Shown here: piece by piece, positions 1 to 11,393 of the stretch
How positions within the stretch are numbered: position 1 is the stretch's first letter
How the letters are laid out: each line of letters starts with the position of its first letter
Assembly: GCA_029851415.1 (NCBI GenBank)
Contig: CM056742.1
Span: 52,926,954 to 52,990,953 of the forward strand
Source: Eretmocerus hayati
Lineage: Eukaryota; Arthropoda; Insecta; Hymenoptera; Aphelinidae
Reading direction: 5' to 3'
DNA length: 64,000 bases
Made by a program: the position numbers and the translations under genes
Notes under the pieces: generated by a model
Seen by the model: only the letters and a program-made list of their open reading frames with translations
Told to the model about the DNA's origin: nothing
The model's database searches: none

Positions 1-239
1 TAATCCGACTCACGGTCGTATACACAGGTCCTTCAGCTCCCGTGGTGGGTGAAGGTCCACTATTGAAGCCGTAAAGTTTCGATGCGTCGCCACTACGCGT
101 CTCTACTTGTTCTCCGAGTCCGCACCAGGCGCGTGCGCGCGAGAGAGGGAATCGTCTGCTGCTCTTGGAAGCTGCGGCCGACAGCGGCGACAACTCGGAC
201 TGACTTTGATCGTTACCTTATCCTCGTGCGACATTATGA
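1..239. other. unassigned sequence
   Basis: No reading frame, RNA or repeat that I recognise. It is moderately GC-rich compared with the rest of the window. Confidence 0.4.
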
Positions 240-294
240 CGAGCCCCGGTTTGATTGATTAGCAAAAACATCTATCAATCAAAGCGGGGGCTCG
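240..294. repeat. 20-bp inverted repeat (hairpin)
   Basis: CGAGCCCCGGTTTGATTGAT at 240-259 is nearly perfectly complementary to 274-294, with a loop of about 14 bases. It lies 100 bp upstream of a tRNA-like SINE sequence and may be the end of a small hairpin element. No function is evident. Confidence 0.7.
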
Positions 295-390
295 TATGCT
301 AATCTTTGGGTATCGCTAAACGCACGATAAACTTGAGCCCCGACTGGGGCCAATAAGTTAAGTTGTAGTTTTGTGGTGCAGACGTACGTG

Positions 391-466
391 TAGCCGTGGT
401 CGAGTGGTCAGCGTACCCGGTCCCTTTTTGTACGCTTTTATCCGGGTCCAAATTCCGGTCGGGATG
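391..466 (+). repeat. tRNA-like SINE head
   Basis: The stretch has an A-box-like sequence (TGGTCGAGTGGTCAGCG, about 396-412) and a B-box-like sequence (GGGTCCAAATTCC, about 443-455) at tRNA-like spacing. These are internal RNA polymerase III promoter elements. The cloverleaf is poor, so a tRNA-derived SINE fragment is more likely than a working tRNA gene. 467-661 holds nothing recognisable. Confidence 0.5.
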
Positions 467-661
467 ATTTTCTTTTCTTCCCTTAATGCAGCTGACAAAT
501 GAGAGATCATCGAGCATCGGTACATTATTCTTTTCGGTTCTTTCAGAATACAAAATCTTTCATAAAATCTTGAAGTTTTCTTTTAATTAATAAATCCACG
601 TTAACAACTCATCTTCACGGAACTTCAGCCATTTTTTTTGACGACCCGTCGAAACATACCT

Positions 662-891
662 GGTGTACAATCATATATGATAGTACACCGAAATTGGGAG
701 GCCGCAATCATATTGAATCATACTTGATCATGAATACTTATTCGATTCTTTTATGATCCAGAAAAGTCCCCAGTCCTGTGCAGGATTGATCATACCAAGC
801 TTGAGGAATCATGATCCTACGACTATAGCATATCCAATATCGGTTCAAATGTATTTTGAGTTATACCCCGGTAAATAATGTCTCAATTTTG
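662..891 (+). repeat. left outer arm of foldback element
   Basis: Outer 230 bp of the left inverted arm. It ends where the Penelope-like sequence begins: the shared stretch AATGTCTCAATTT is followed by retroelement sequence here, but by further arm sequence in the right copy. Confidence 0.75.
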
Positions 892-2675
892 ACATCTAAG
901 GCCCTTTTTGTCTCACCAACGTAACTTGCTTGAAAATTTTTGCAATTGATCTTGTAAACTACGTTAGGATTTTCAAACTTCTTTAGTGGATCTTTGCCTA
1001 ATTTTATCACTTTTTCGAGACCTTGATTCATTTTTGGTACTGTTATTATGTTATGTTTTTTAAAAACATGAGTACATTTTTGGAAAAAACTAGGTCGATA
1101 TGGTATGCTCACTTTTTGTAAGGCTGAAATTGTACGTTTTCTCAAATCATTGTTACGAGGATTCTTGTTTTGGAGATTCTTCAACTTTTGAAATCTATTT
1201 TTTGAACATTTTTCAATAAATTCTATGGGATAATCATTTTTCAGCAGTAATTTCTTTACAAATTTGATGTTTTTATTGTGAAATTTAGAGTCAGATAACG
1301 TAATTGCACGGTCAACTAAATTGTATATGATATTTTCTTTCAACTGCGTCGGATGGTTGGACTGAAAATTTAAAATTCTATCTGAAGTTGTGGGCTTGTG
1401 ATACCAGTCAGTAGTGATCTTATTATTCTTCCGAATCAATTTTAGATCTAGGAAATTGATGCTGTTATTTCTCTCTAGTTCATGAGTGGATTTCAGACTA
1501 GAGTCATATTGATGAAAGACATTGAGTACAATATCAACTTGATTTTCTTTGATACATAAAACAGTGTCATCGACGTAACGAAAGTAAAATAATGGCACGC
1601 AGTCATACTGATTTTCTAAAGTTGCTAGACAATCTGTTTCGAGGTCTTCCATTACCATGTTTGCAAACAGAGGCGATATGGGGGAACCCATCGGACTACC
1701 TGAGACTTGTTGGAAGTACTGATCATTAAATTTACAAAAAGTGTTTTGAAACAATAATTTTACGCTATTACACACTTCATCGAATGGAATTTTACTTTTC
1801 AAGTGTATATCATTGTAACGTCGATCCAAACTGATGAGAACTAACCTGAGGAGAACATTAGTGAAAAGAGATATCACATCTAATGAAAGAAGGATATAGC
1901 CATCAGGTATATGTATGCCTTTCAATTTTCTCTTCAGTTCTGAACTGTTATTGATATGAGACTTCGAAAGTTTTAAACATTTTTTCAGCTCGTTGTAAAG
2001 AGTAACAGAGAGTGGGTAAGTTGGACTATTGACAGTGCTAATGATAGGTCTCAATGGATTGTCGATTTTGTGAATTTTTGGTAAGCCGTAGGCTCTGGCT
2101 ATAGATGTGTCGGTCAATGTAAGAGCATTGGGGTGGAATTTTCTGGACAAAAAGTTCTGTTCATTCCAGTTCTTAAGCACATTTGAACATTTTTTCTGGA
2201 CTCGCGCTAGCGGGTTGAAATTGACTTTCTTATATACTTTTTTATCAGAGAGTAACCCTTTCATTTTTGTAATATATTCTGATTTTTGCATGCACACCGT
2301 CACATTACCTTTATCTGCTCTAGTGGAAAAAATATCTTGGTTGGCATCGAGAAAGGATTTGGTCTCATTGAGCTTACTGATGAACTTTTTGTCTTTAGAA
2401 CTAATGTGAGTTTGTTTTTTCTTATGAAATCTGATAATATTGCAAACTTGTTTACGAATTGAATCTTTCTCTACATTACTGAGATCTCCTAATCTGAGAC
2501 AAGTCTCTATGTTTTTGACCGTGCTAACAATGTCTTTAGTTCCAAAAGTAGAATCTATACTAAACTTATGCCCAAGTGATACAATATCTATAACGTGATC
2601 AGGTATTTCGACTCCACTGATGTTTTTTATCCAATGTCTTTTGTTCGTAGTGAGATGAGTACTAGGTGGTAACAA
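861..2675 (-). pseudogene. Penelope-type reverse transcriptase, main part
   Basis: Encodes the RT core of a Penelope-like element, which copies element RNA into DNA. Visible motifs are RPIISTVNSPTYPLS (RT motif before the palm), SLDVISLFTNV, the SPMGSPISPLFANMVMEDLE block and the catalytic YVDD in RYVDDTVLC. Near the C-terminus the start of a GIY-YIG endonuclease is seen (NVVYKINC, SYVGETKRALD). The frame then leaves the element and stops inside the foldback arm, so most of the nuclease is missing. The N-terminal segment is in another frame (2750-3121). Family assignment is firm; the copy is dead. Confidence 0.85.
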
Positions 2676-2749
2676 TGCTCTGAATTTTCTCTTGTGTACA
2701 TGATTTGATTTTGACTGTACATGTGTAAATCTTTGTTGATTAAGCTCGC

Positions 2750-3121
2750 TTAAAATTGATCTAAGACATTTCGATCTATGTTGGATTCATATAGCGAAGA
2801 CTTGAACGTGTCGAGGTTTTGGTTTAGAAAACGAAGATGGAAATGGATATCTCTGATCTCATTATTCAAAAGCCGCTTCGAAACAGTTTGAGCGAGCGAC
2901 TTATTCAAGTGTTTACTCGACTCACTCTGAAATGTCACTTGATTGATGCGATGTTGTATACATACCAGATGTTTTGGCACAACATCACTACTTCTACATT
3001 TTAATAGAAATCGACGCCTCGAGACATCTTGAGCGATGTGAATATTGGTTTGGATGTACTTCTCCATCGTGAAAACGACTTGATGACCATAATTCTCCCG
3101 TATGTGTTGGAAGAAACCCAT
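2750..3121 (-). pseudogene. Penelope-like element N-terminal segment
   Basis: This 123-codon frame starts at an ATG (MGFFQHIRENYGHQVV) that matches the usual N-terminal region of animal Penelope-like proteins (basic, helix-rich, GHQVV followed by a Lys/Arg-rich stretch). It lies directly upstream of the RT frame in transcription order, but in a different frame, so one or more indels at about 2676-2750 separate the two. Together they would form a protein of roughly 730 residues without the nuclease. No activity is expected from this copy. Confidence 0.7.
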
Positions 3122-3165
3122 ATTGGTGATGTTGGTTGTAGTCTTTCCTTGATCTAAGACTTGGT

Positions 3166-3960
3166 GCAGAATGTTGATTGGAAACTTGGAATCGTCCTCG
3201 AAATTTTCAAAGATAAATATAGATGATCTTGGAATCGATCGACGCCCAATTCAGTAGTATCATTGCACCGAAAGAATTTAGGCCATGAATTTGAATGGAA
3301 AAATACGGTGATTTTAGATAGAGAACCTAACTTTCATAAAAGAACACTCTCAGAGATGATTTGTATAAATTCTGATAAGAACAATACATATCAACTTGAA
3401 AGATGACACTTGTCATTTGAATCAAGTTTATAGATCGTTCTTACAATAATTTATTGTTCTATCTTATACATATATATACTATCAGCTGTATTCGCTTGGT
3501 CTTTCTCACTCCTCATCCCTCCCTTCCCTCTATTACCACATGATACTTTCTCCTCTCCTCTCTATCTACATTTCCCATCATAACAAACAGTTTGCTCGCA
3601 ATACTTGAAAGATTGACGTAAAACTGGACTCACATTGCTGTGAGTTTCCACGTTTTTATATAAAAATAATTATGTGACCATGTTGTAAATTTCTAGGTAT
3701 GTGGATATTGTGATTTTATATTGTGAATCTCGAGCTTAGTGATCTTGTTACAAAAATTCTCCTATGTGTTTAATCTTATAATACAGCCTGAAGAGGTTCA
3801 CAAAATATGTGGACGAAACGTAGCAATACATGTGTAATTGCAATTATTTTGTGTATATTCATTTGCACAAACACTAGTCCTCCACGATCGATTCCAAGAT
3901 CATCTATATTTATCTTTGAAAATTTCGAGAACGATTCCAAGTTTCCAATCAACAATGGGG
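3166..3960. repeat. inverted repeat at the 5' end of the Penelope-like element
   Basis: About 75 bp at 3170-3245 recur in reverse complement at 3882-3955 (shared core TTCCAAGATCATCTATATTT). The spacer of about 640 bp has no gene. Partial inverted 5' copies are known for Penelope-like elements. Confidence 0.7.
3787..3825 (+). ncRNA. hammerhead-ribozyme-like core
   Basis: CTGAAGA, then a 6-bp stem (GTTCAC/GTGGAC) closed by a short loop, then GAAAC: the order of the conserved hammerhead core (CUGANGA, stem II, GAAA). Stems I and III are not convincing by eye. Penelope-like elements are known to carry minimal hammerheads, which supports the call. Confidence 0.45.
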
Positions 3961-4399
3961 GAAAATGTTTAACTCTTGGAAAATCCACCCTAGTCGGGTC
4001 TGATCTTAGCAACGAGTTATTTTTGAACTAATTTAGCAGTCTATTATAAAAAATATTGGTTTAAGTGACTCAATCGAGGTCCGTAATTTGAGTTACTCCC
4101 GAGAAATATTAATAAAATGCTTATTTGACAAATTCTTCTCCATTGCGTGGATGAATTTGAGGCTGAACTGAATCTCATTCTTGAAATATTCTAGATATTG
4201 AATAATTTGTATTGAACGGAGGATTGAACATTCTCAAGATAAATGGTGAGGTTGGCGGATTGACAGCTGACAAGTTTCACGCTTCATTTCGAAATGAAAT
4301 TAATTTATTCGAAAATAGCTGGTCGCACTCCTTTGGGATATTGTGGTCTTACAGTACAATGTTCTTCGATTGAGAATTCTCTGCGACAATCATTGAAAA

Positions 4400-4598
4400 A
4401 TTACCTGTTAGGAAACCTTGACCAAATTCTTCGAATTTATTGTGATATTATCATCAATTGTTCTTAAGTATTTACTTTCTACCCCTATTGTTCCTCATAT
4501 AGGTTAATACTCTCTTTTTGTATCTTTACACTTATGTAAATATTATGTTTTGTGACTATGCAAGTGAAAAAGTGTCACTCAATCAATCAATCAAAAAA
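4400..4598 (+). mobile_element. LINE 3'-end fragment in the left foldback arm
   Basis: This stretch is absent from the matching position of the right arm (about 7240-7260). It ends in a (TCAA)n-type tail (CACTCAATCAATCAATC), like the LINE tails at 14070-14098, 16379-16395 and 18112-18148. It is therefore a short 5'-truncated retroposon insertion. Confidence 0.6.
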
Positions 4599-5074
4599 TG
4601 AAGTGAAACCGAAATGAAATCAAATCCACTCACTAATGAGTAATTACACGAGAAAATAATAGACAAAAATGGGTCGGGTCTCAGGTTCCTTCATGCACCA
4701 ATTTTTTCGATTCTATCGGTCAAAATATGAACATCTGCCACCATAGAAAAAATTGAAAACATTTTTTTCGGACCCTGGCGAAGAAATCAAGATTCGGTTT
4801 TAAAATTTTCTTTGCAGAATTTTCGTAACTTTTTCCGATAAAGTCGTTATAATTCAGAAACGACTCTAAGTTTAAGAATGGGTCCAGTGCATCTGACAGG
4901 TGCGTGAAAAATCTATCGAAAACAACTCCGGAATTTCGGTTCCCATATCACCTCGGCTATATATGGGTGATTCCGTGAAAATCATCTCCGACTCTTTTTC
5001 TCAGAAAGCTATTCTTTTGGAATATTCAAAAGTACATTCTCCAATGTGAAAAGTTGTGCTCTTTTTGAAAAAAT

Positions 5075-5575
5075 ACTTCCATTCTGCATTTCTGGGTTCT
5101 GAGTTGTTCTTCGGGCGTTTTTTGGACTTCAATCTTAAAAAACCTTCACTTTCTGCGCACTCGCGAGATTCAGGGATTCCGAAACCAATTTTTTTGAAAA
5201 GCTGAGAAAATCTTCTTCAAAATGACCACCAGCAAAGTTCAATTTCATCAACTAGAACCGGAGTTGCAGCCTCCGAAAGATAAGGGTTGCATTGAGTGAG
5301 AATATGAAGGCATCTATGGAATCGAATAGTAGGGACCTTGCACCAAGCTGCTTCTTGTACTCGGTTTTAAAAGTGACTGAAACTTTGGTTTACATCAACG
5401 AAATTGAACTCGGCAAGTGGTCAATTTCAAGGCAATTTTCCCAGTTCTCCAAAATGATTGGTTTTGGGATCCCCAAATCTCGCGCATGCGCAGAAAAATG
5501 AAGTTTTTTATCATTGAAATTCAAAAAACGACCAAAAAACACCTTAGAACCCAGAAATGCAGAATAAAAGTATAT
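5075..5575. mobile_element. small nested foldback element
   Basis: Inverted arms 5085-5215 and 5430-5572 (ends ATTTCTGGGTTCT and AGAACCCAGAAAT) enclose a centre with further inverted segments. The right arm of the large foldback element lacks this stretch and reads straight across near 6770. It is a separate hairpin insertion of about 490 bp. No coding capacity is seen. Confidence 0.6.
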
Positions 5576-5655
5576 GAGTTGATTATTTGGTCTCATCGAT
5601 CTTGAAGGACGGTGGGGAACTAAATGAATTCCCAAAATTTCATGAAAGAAATTTT

Positions 5656-5705
5656 ATTGCTACGTTTCGTCCACTAGGTTTCGTGGACCTCATCAGGCTT
5701 CAGGG
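5656..5705 (-). ncRNA. hammerhead-ribozyme-like core in left arm
   Basis: On the minus strand: CTGATGAG, a perfect GTCCAC/GTGGAC stem, then GAAACGTAGC. It shares the GAAACGTAGCAAT segment with the core at 3787-3825. This is the best-preserved of the three hammerhead-like cores. Confidence 0.45.
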
Positions 5706-6160
5706 TTTTGTTTTGACATGTGAAGATAGAAAATATGAAATTTTTCACAAATGATGGATGTGTAAATATTAAAGATGCGCAACTTACGTTATTCTTTAGA
5801 TCGTCATGATATTTTTTGAACGATCTTGTAATAGAGCACAGACATACGTCTGGCTCCTGTCGATACAGGTAAATAGAATGAGTCATCGGTCTCATTGTAC
5901 ACTCATATTCATATTAGCACGATCGCAGCATACAGTAGGTGACATATATATGAAAAGTAGTGCATGTGGGAGAGAGATAGAGAGCGGGGGTCAACAAGCA
6001 TCGTCAGCCGTTGCCCTCAACGGGTTATATATTCGACTGAGATTTTGAATATCGTCTTTTTATTGATGCAGTTTTCATCGAATTTTATTGGATCATCTCA
6101 GAAATCAACCGTTTTTTTCCAATTTTTCTCTGTGTCTAGAATTTTGGTTTGATCCCAAAA

Positions 6161-7948
6161 GACACATAGAGAAATTCGAAAAAAGGTCGATTCCTGAGAT
6201 GATCCATATAAAATTCGATGAAAACTGCATCAACAAAAAAGATGATATTCAAAATCTCAGTCGAATATATAACCCGTTGAGGGCAACGGCTGACGAAGCT
6301 TGTTGACCCCCGCTCTCCTGCTCTCTCTCACATGCACTACTTTTCATATATATGTCACCTACTGTATGCTGCGATTGCGCTAATATGAATATGAGTGTAA
6401 AATGAGATTGATGACTCATTCTATTTACCTGTATCGACAGGAGCCAGACGTATGTCTGTGCTCTATTACAAGATCGTTCAAAAAATATCATGACGATCTA
6501 CAGAATAACGTAAGTTGCGTATCTTTAATATTTACACATCCATCATTTGTAAAAAATTTCATATTTTCTATCTTCATATGTCAAAACAGAAACCTGAAGC
6601 CTGATGAGGTCCACAAAACCTAGTGAACGGAACGTAGCAATAAAATTTCTTTCATGAAATTCAGGGGAATTTATTTGGTTCCCCAATGTCCTTCAAGATC
6701 GATAAGACCAAATAATCAATTCATATATTAAACATCAAGGATGAAAAATCTACAAAATTACTCATGGCAGAATAAAAATATTTTTTTCAAGAAGAACACA
6801 ACGTTTTGCATTGGGAAATGTACTCTCGGATATTCCAAGAAATAGCTTTTCGAGAAAAAGAGTCGAAGATGATTTTCACGAAATCACCCATAAATAATCG
6901 AGGTGACATTGAAACCGAAATTTCGAAATGGTTTTTGATAGATTTTTCACGCACCTGTCAGATGCACTGGACCCGTTCTTAAACTTAGAGTCGTTTCTGA
7001 ATTATAACGACATTATCGGAAAAAGTTACGAAAATTCTGCAAAGAAAATTTTAAAACCGAATCTTGATTTATGCGCCGGTGTCCGAACAAATATCTTCCA
7101 ATTTTTTTTTATGGTGGCAGACGTTCATATTGTGACCTATAGAATCGAAAAATTTGACTCATGAAGGAATCTGAGACCCGACCCATTTTTGTCTATCATT
7201 TTCTCGTGGAACTACTCATTAGTGAGTGGATTTGATTTCATTTTGGTTTCACTTCATTTTTTCAATGATTGTCGGAAAGAATTTTCAATCGAAGTAAGAA
7301 CATTGTACTGTAAGATTACACCTGTATCCCAAAGGAGTGCGACTAACCATTTTCGAATAAATTAATTTCATCTCAAAATGAAGCGTAAAACTTGTCAGCG
7401 GTCAATTCGCCAACCTCGCCATTAATCTTGAAAATGTTCAATTCTTAGTTGAATACAAATTATCTCATATCTCGGATATTCCAAGAATGAGATTTAGTTC
7501 AGCCTCAAATTCATCCACACGATAAAGTAGAATTTGTGAAATAAGCATTTTAGTAATATTTCTCGGGGGTAACTCAAATTCGGGACCTCGATTGAGTCAG
7601 TCAAACCAATATTTTTCACGACCGACTGCTAAATTAGCTCGGAAATGATTCGTAGCTAAGATCAAACCCGACTAAGGTAGATTCTTCAAAAGTACAATCT
7701 TTCCCCCCACTGTGAGTAGGAAATTGAGACATTATTTCGCGGGGTATAACTCAAAATACATTTGAACCGATATGGGATATGCTGTAGTCGTAGGATCATG
7801 ATTCTTCAAGCTTGGTATGATGAAGTTTGCACGGGACTGGGGATTTTTCTGGATCATAAAAGAACATCATGAGTATGTATGATCAAGTATGATTTAATAT
7901 GATAGCGGCCTCCCAATTTCGGTGTACTATCATATATGATTGTACACC
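6161..7948. repeat. right arm of the large foldback element
   Basis: Reverse-complement partner of 662-891 plus 3950-6141. It lacks the Penelope insertion, the LINE fragment and the small nested foldback seen in the left arm, and so approximates the pre-insertion state. Confidence 0.75.
6595..6640 (+). ncRNA. degenerate hammerhead-like core in right arm
   Basis: Inverted counterpart of the 5656-5705 copy. CTGATGAG is kept, but stem II has a mismatch (GTCCAC/GTGAAC) and GAAAC has become GGAAC, so cleavage activity is unlikely. Confidence 0.4.
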
Positions 7949-9675
7949 GAGACAGGTGTACTCCACTGCAATCCACTGCGGATGATGTATTGGTATGCAA
8001 GAGCTGACATCCGATCCAGTCCAATCCAATCCGATAAGTGGCTGTACTTGGTCTGAGCAGCTGAATCTTATTGGATGCTGATCTAATCCACTCTTCCTTT
8101 CCGACTCAATCCACTCCGCTTATGCTACAACAGTGAAGAAGAGCCGACTATCAAGATATTTCTATCCAATGCAATTCAGTATCGATCAACTGTATCAGAT
8201 ATGGGCTGCGCAATTCAAGCCAATGTCGTCCTGATTCACACTTTCTATCCGACTCAATCCACTCCGAATGGTACATTGGTATGCAAAAGGTGACACCTCG
8301 TGTAGTAATCTAATTCAACTAAATACAATCTAATACGGATCGACTGCATCGGATATAGGCTGCCCAATCCGATTCAATGCAAATTCAACCCACTTTTCCT
8401 ATTCGCCTCAATCCGAATCAATCAATTTTTAGTGCTACAACGGTAAACAAGAGCGGGCATTCAATCCAATACAGTCCAATCCAATTCAATATCAGTTGAC
8501 CGTGTTAGAGATTGGCTGCTCAATCCGGTCGAATGCTGATCTCATCCGCTGTTTCTATCCGGTTCAATCCCACTCAATCCAGTACGGATCATGTTTTGGT
8601 ACGCAAGATTGACATCTTATCCAATTCAATCCAATCTAATTTGGAGTGACTGTACCGGGTATGAGCAGACGAATCTTATTCATTGTTGATCCAATCCTTG
8701 TCTTACTATCCGACACAATCCGGATTGATCCGTTTCGAATGCTACAACAGTCAATAAGAGCCGGCGTTCAATATACTGCTGGTAAATGCATTCCAATATC
8801 GATCGACTTTATCAGATATGGGCTGCTCAATGCAAACCAACGCCATTCCGATCCGCTCTTCCTACCCGACTTAATCCACTCCAAATGGTACCAATCCAAT
8901 CCAATGCAAATTGGATTCACTCTCTATATCTGGCTCAATCCGAATCAACACCTTTTGAGTGCTACAATGGTGAACAAAAGCGGTCATTCAATCGAATTCG
9001 ATATCGATCCACCGTGTTAGAAATAGGCTGCTCAGTTCTATTGCATGCTGATCTTACCCGCTCTTTCTATCCGGTTGAATCCGGGTCAATCCATTGGGGA
9101 TGATGTATTGGTATGCAAAAACTGGCATCTTATCTAATCCATTCCAATCCAATACGGAGTGACTGTACTGGGCTCGAGCAGCTGAATCCTATCCAATGCT
9201 AGTCCAACCCGATCTTCCTATCTGATTTAATCCAAATCAATCTGCCCTGAATAATACAACAGTGAACAAGAGCCAACACTCAATCCGGTGCAGTTCAATC
9301 CCATCTAATATCGATTGACTGTATTAGATATGGACTGCTAAATCCAATCCAATGCCATTTTACTCCACTCTCCCTATCCGACTCAATCCCCTCCGGAAAG
9401 TAGATTAGTATGCGAGAGCAGGAACCTAATGTTATCCGATCCAACCCAATCCAATCTTATACGAATCGACTGTATTAGATATAGGCCGTCCAATCCAATA
9501 CAATGCAAATCCAGTCCGCTCTTCCTATCCGACTTAATCCGAAATAGTCCGCTTCGAATGCTGCAAATGTAAACAAGAGCGGATATTCGACCCAATGCAG
9601 TCTGACCCAATCCACTATCGATCGACTGTATTGAAGATTGTGAAGGCCCAATCCGATTGAATGCTGATCTAATCC
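7949..9675. repeat. degenerate ~300-bp satellite array
   Basis: Phrases such as ATTGGTATGCAA (7990, 8280, 9106), GCTACAACAGTGAACAAGAG (variants at about 8126, 8440, 8740, 8960, 9250, 9560) and many ATCCAATCCAAT runs recur at roughly 300-bp spacing, with one irregular gap. Units differ strongly, so the array is old. Reading frames inside are by-products of the repeat. The array resumes at 18197 after an insertion of about 8.5 kb. Confidence 0.7.
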
Positions 9676-9721
9676 GCTCTCTCTCTCTCTCCCTTTCTCT
9701 CTCTCTCTCTCTCTCTCTCTC
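9676..9721. repeat. (CT)n microsatellite
   Basis: Near-pure CT dinucleotide run. It starts in the satellite word CCGCTCT, which at the other side of the insertion pile is continued by TATTCGGTTCAATCC (18195 on). Confidence 0.9.
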
Positions 9722-11332
9722 GATGAGCCTCATCACACGTTTTCTCTATTGTCTCTTCACTATCTCGTCACTTTTCTGCCGCAAGTGGCCTACGGGCTTT
9801 TCTTTCACAGATTCTTGCACGCCAATCATTGCAAGCATTCGTTAGACTCATGAATCTTTATGAATCTACGCATCTTGCAAAAATGCCATCAACATTTCTA
9901 CGAGCACGTTTTGGGCTTTGAGGTGAGGTGCACATTCTCCAGATCTTGATCCACTGAATCCTTGCAATTCCAACGTCAGCACCTAGATGGCAGCCATTCT
10001 CCCAAGTTTCCTGCGTTATCAGCTCTAAAGCCTGATTCGCACGTGATCCGCCCCGAGCACTTTGACTAATTGTGCTGCCTGAATAACACCGGCTTGCGCC
10101 TGACAACATCATTGTCAGCTGATTTGACCCTGCATTTCGACTGTGTTTCTACAACGTTACTATGGGACCAGATGTATTCGCAGTGAGTTCTTCTCAAATT
10201 GATAAGGCGACTTCGTATAAATCGCTCGACTCCAGAAATAGTCCAGATAAATCTGCATATTCAGGTGATATGCCACCTTATTTCGAAATGTTTATCGCTC
10301 ATTTTGACGCTTGTCAAGAAAGACTTTTTCCAAAGTTAAGTAAACTTGAAGACAGGATAGAGAAGCGAATAATTGCAATCGAAAAAGATGTTCCTGATAT
10401 TCGCGATAAGCTTTCTCTGATATCTCATCAGTCAACATTAGTAGATTCAGCTGAAATGATTTTAACTGACATTCCTAGTAACTTAAATCTTTCGGAAAAG
10501 AAGATAGTGGATGAAATGCTTAACGCTATAGATATACCAGAATCTCAGAACTTCGTAGTGAATGTAAGAGAGTGGGAAGGTCCTCATTTTTGCAGTGTTA
10601 ATGCATCAGTTCCGAAAACTTCAAGTTCTTCAAGAACCAAGCATGCGATTTCTCAATCACTCGTAATACAACTGTCGTCAATTATAGTTAGGGACAAAAT
10701 TATTGTGAACTCTTCTAAATTGATGGAAAAATCTGTTGAAGATATCTTTGGACACGAAAACCACTAAAAATCTACTGTAGCCCTTTATGGCCAAAACAAG
10801 TCCATAATTTACTCAAAAAAGCTCACTTATTGAGAGTTAGATTGGAAATACCGAAGCCAGTGGTTAGGAACCTCGTTGTTTGTATGAAATCTTCGAAAAA
10901 TGGGCCTCTTAATCCCATTTTCTCAGAACTCGATCTTGTTGACTTCCAAACTCGACATGGAACTGTTTCATAGTTGTTAGATCTCGAACTTTTCTCAGCT
11001 CACTAAAATAACATTGAGAATGCGAAGCTCTAGTAGTTTCTTTTTCAGAAAATCTCTTCATAGTAATTCTTCAATTCAATTGATTACTTAGAATGCAATT
11101 ACATCATTCAACACCTGTAAATGAACTCTCTCCGAATATGTACTGAGATATATTAGTACATCCCCTGCCTAAAATGTCCCTCAGATTAGCACTACAAATT
11201 GGTAATTAGTCTCATTGATTATATTCTACTCAACTTTCACATCATATTGCAATATTATTATGTAATTTGAATTTTGCCATTTGTACCAGATAGGGTTATA
11301 CCCCAAGGTACCAAAAATGAAACCAATCTACA
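9722..11332 (+). mobile_element. ORF1-only non-LTR retroposon, copy A
   Basis: A 1.6-kb unit bounded by (CT)n on both sides. Its 5' part and its 3' part (TACCAGATAGGGTTATACCC, then AATCTACAAT) match copy B at 11702-13495. It carries one frame, an ORF1-like protein, and no reverse transcriptase. The 3' end (TTTTGCCA...CCAAGGTACCAA) resembles the short 3' hairpin ends of the neighbouring LINEs, so it may be moved by their enzymes. Confidence 0.65.
10162..10972 (+). pseudogene. LINE ORF1-like RNA-binding protein, copy A
   Basis: Reads from an ATG (MGPDVFAVSSSQ) through a coiled-coil-like segment (PKLSKLEDRIEKRIIAIEKD) into a domain reminiscent of LINE ORF1/baculovirus FP-like proteins (NFVVNVREWEGP, then SLVIQLSSIIVRDKI). 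The frame stops at about 10767 because one base is missing relative to copy B at about 10755-10775; downstream similarity continues to about 10970 in another frame. ORF1 proteins coat the element RNA. No ORF2 follows. Confidence 0.6.
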
Positions 11333-11335
11333 ATC

Positions 11336-11389
<54 letters not shown>
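11333..11389. repeat. (CT)n microsatellite
   Basis: CT run between retroposon copy A and the duplicated LINE segment at 11390. Confidence 0.9.

Positions 11390-11393
<4 letters not shown>

Larger units (their letters stand above)
892..3949 (-). mobile_element. Penelope-like retroelement, 3'-truncated and frameshifted
   Basis: Inserted in the left arm of the foldback element; comparison with the uninterrupted right arm gives both borders within a few bases. It carries a Penelope-type reverse transcriptase on the minus strand. The coding region is split by a frameshift between 2676 and 2760, and the C-terminal GIY-YIG endonuclease is cut off by the left border. The 5' side contains an inverted copy of its own leader (3166-3245 against 3882-3960) and a hammerhead-like core at 3787-3825. 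Confidence 0.8.
662..7948. mobile_element. large foldback element with long inverted arms
   Basis: The two ends are inverted copies: 662-891 matches the reverse complement of about 7728-7948, starting with a palindromic GGTGTACAATCATATATGAT. After removing the Penelope insertion (892-3949), the left arm continues at 3950-6141 and pairs with the right arm (about 6161-7727) around a ~20-bp centre near 6142-6160. Arm identity is high but imperfect, with small indels. No transposase frame was found, so it is probably non-autonomous. The open frames inside are symmetric in both arms and look non-coding. No clean target duplication was seen. Confidence 0.75.

Noticed and set aside
5674..6623. Matching 73-codon frames at 5674-5895 (-) and 6402-6623 (+)
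   Set aside because: They are the same sequence in the two inverted arms. The frames are short and overlap the hammerhead-like segments, with no independent coding evidence.
9383..9736. Frames with (RE)n or (LS)n runs beside CT microsatellites
   Set aside because: They are translations of simple repeats and satellite sequence.
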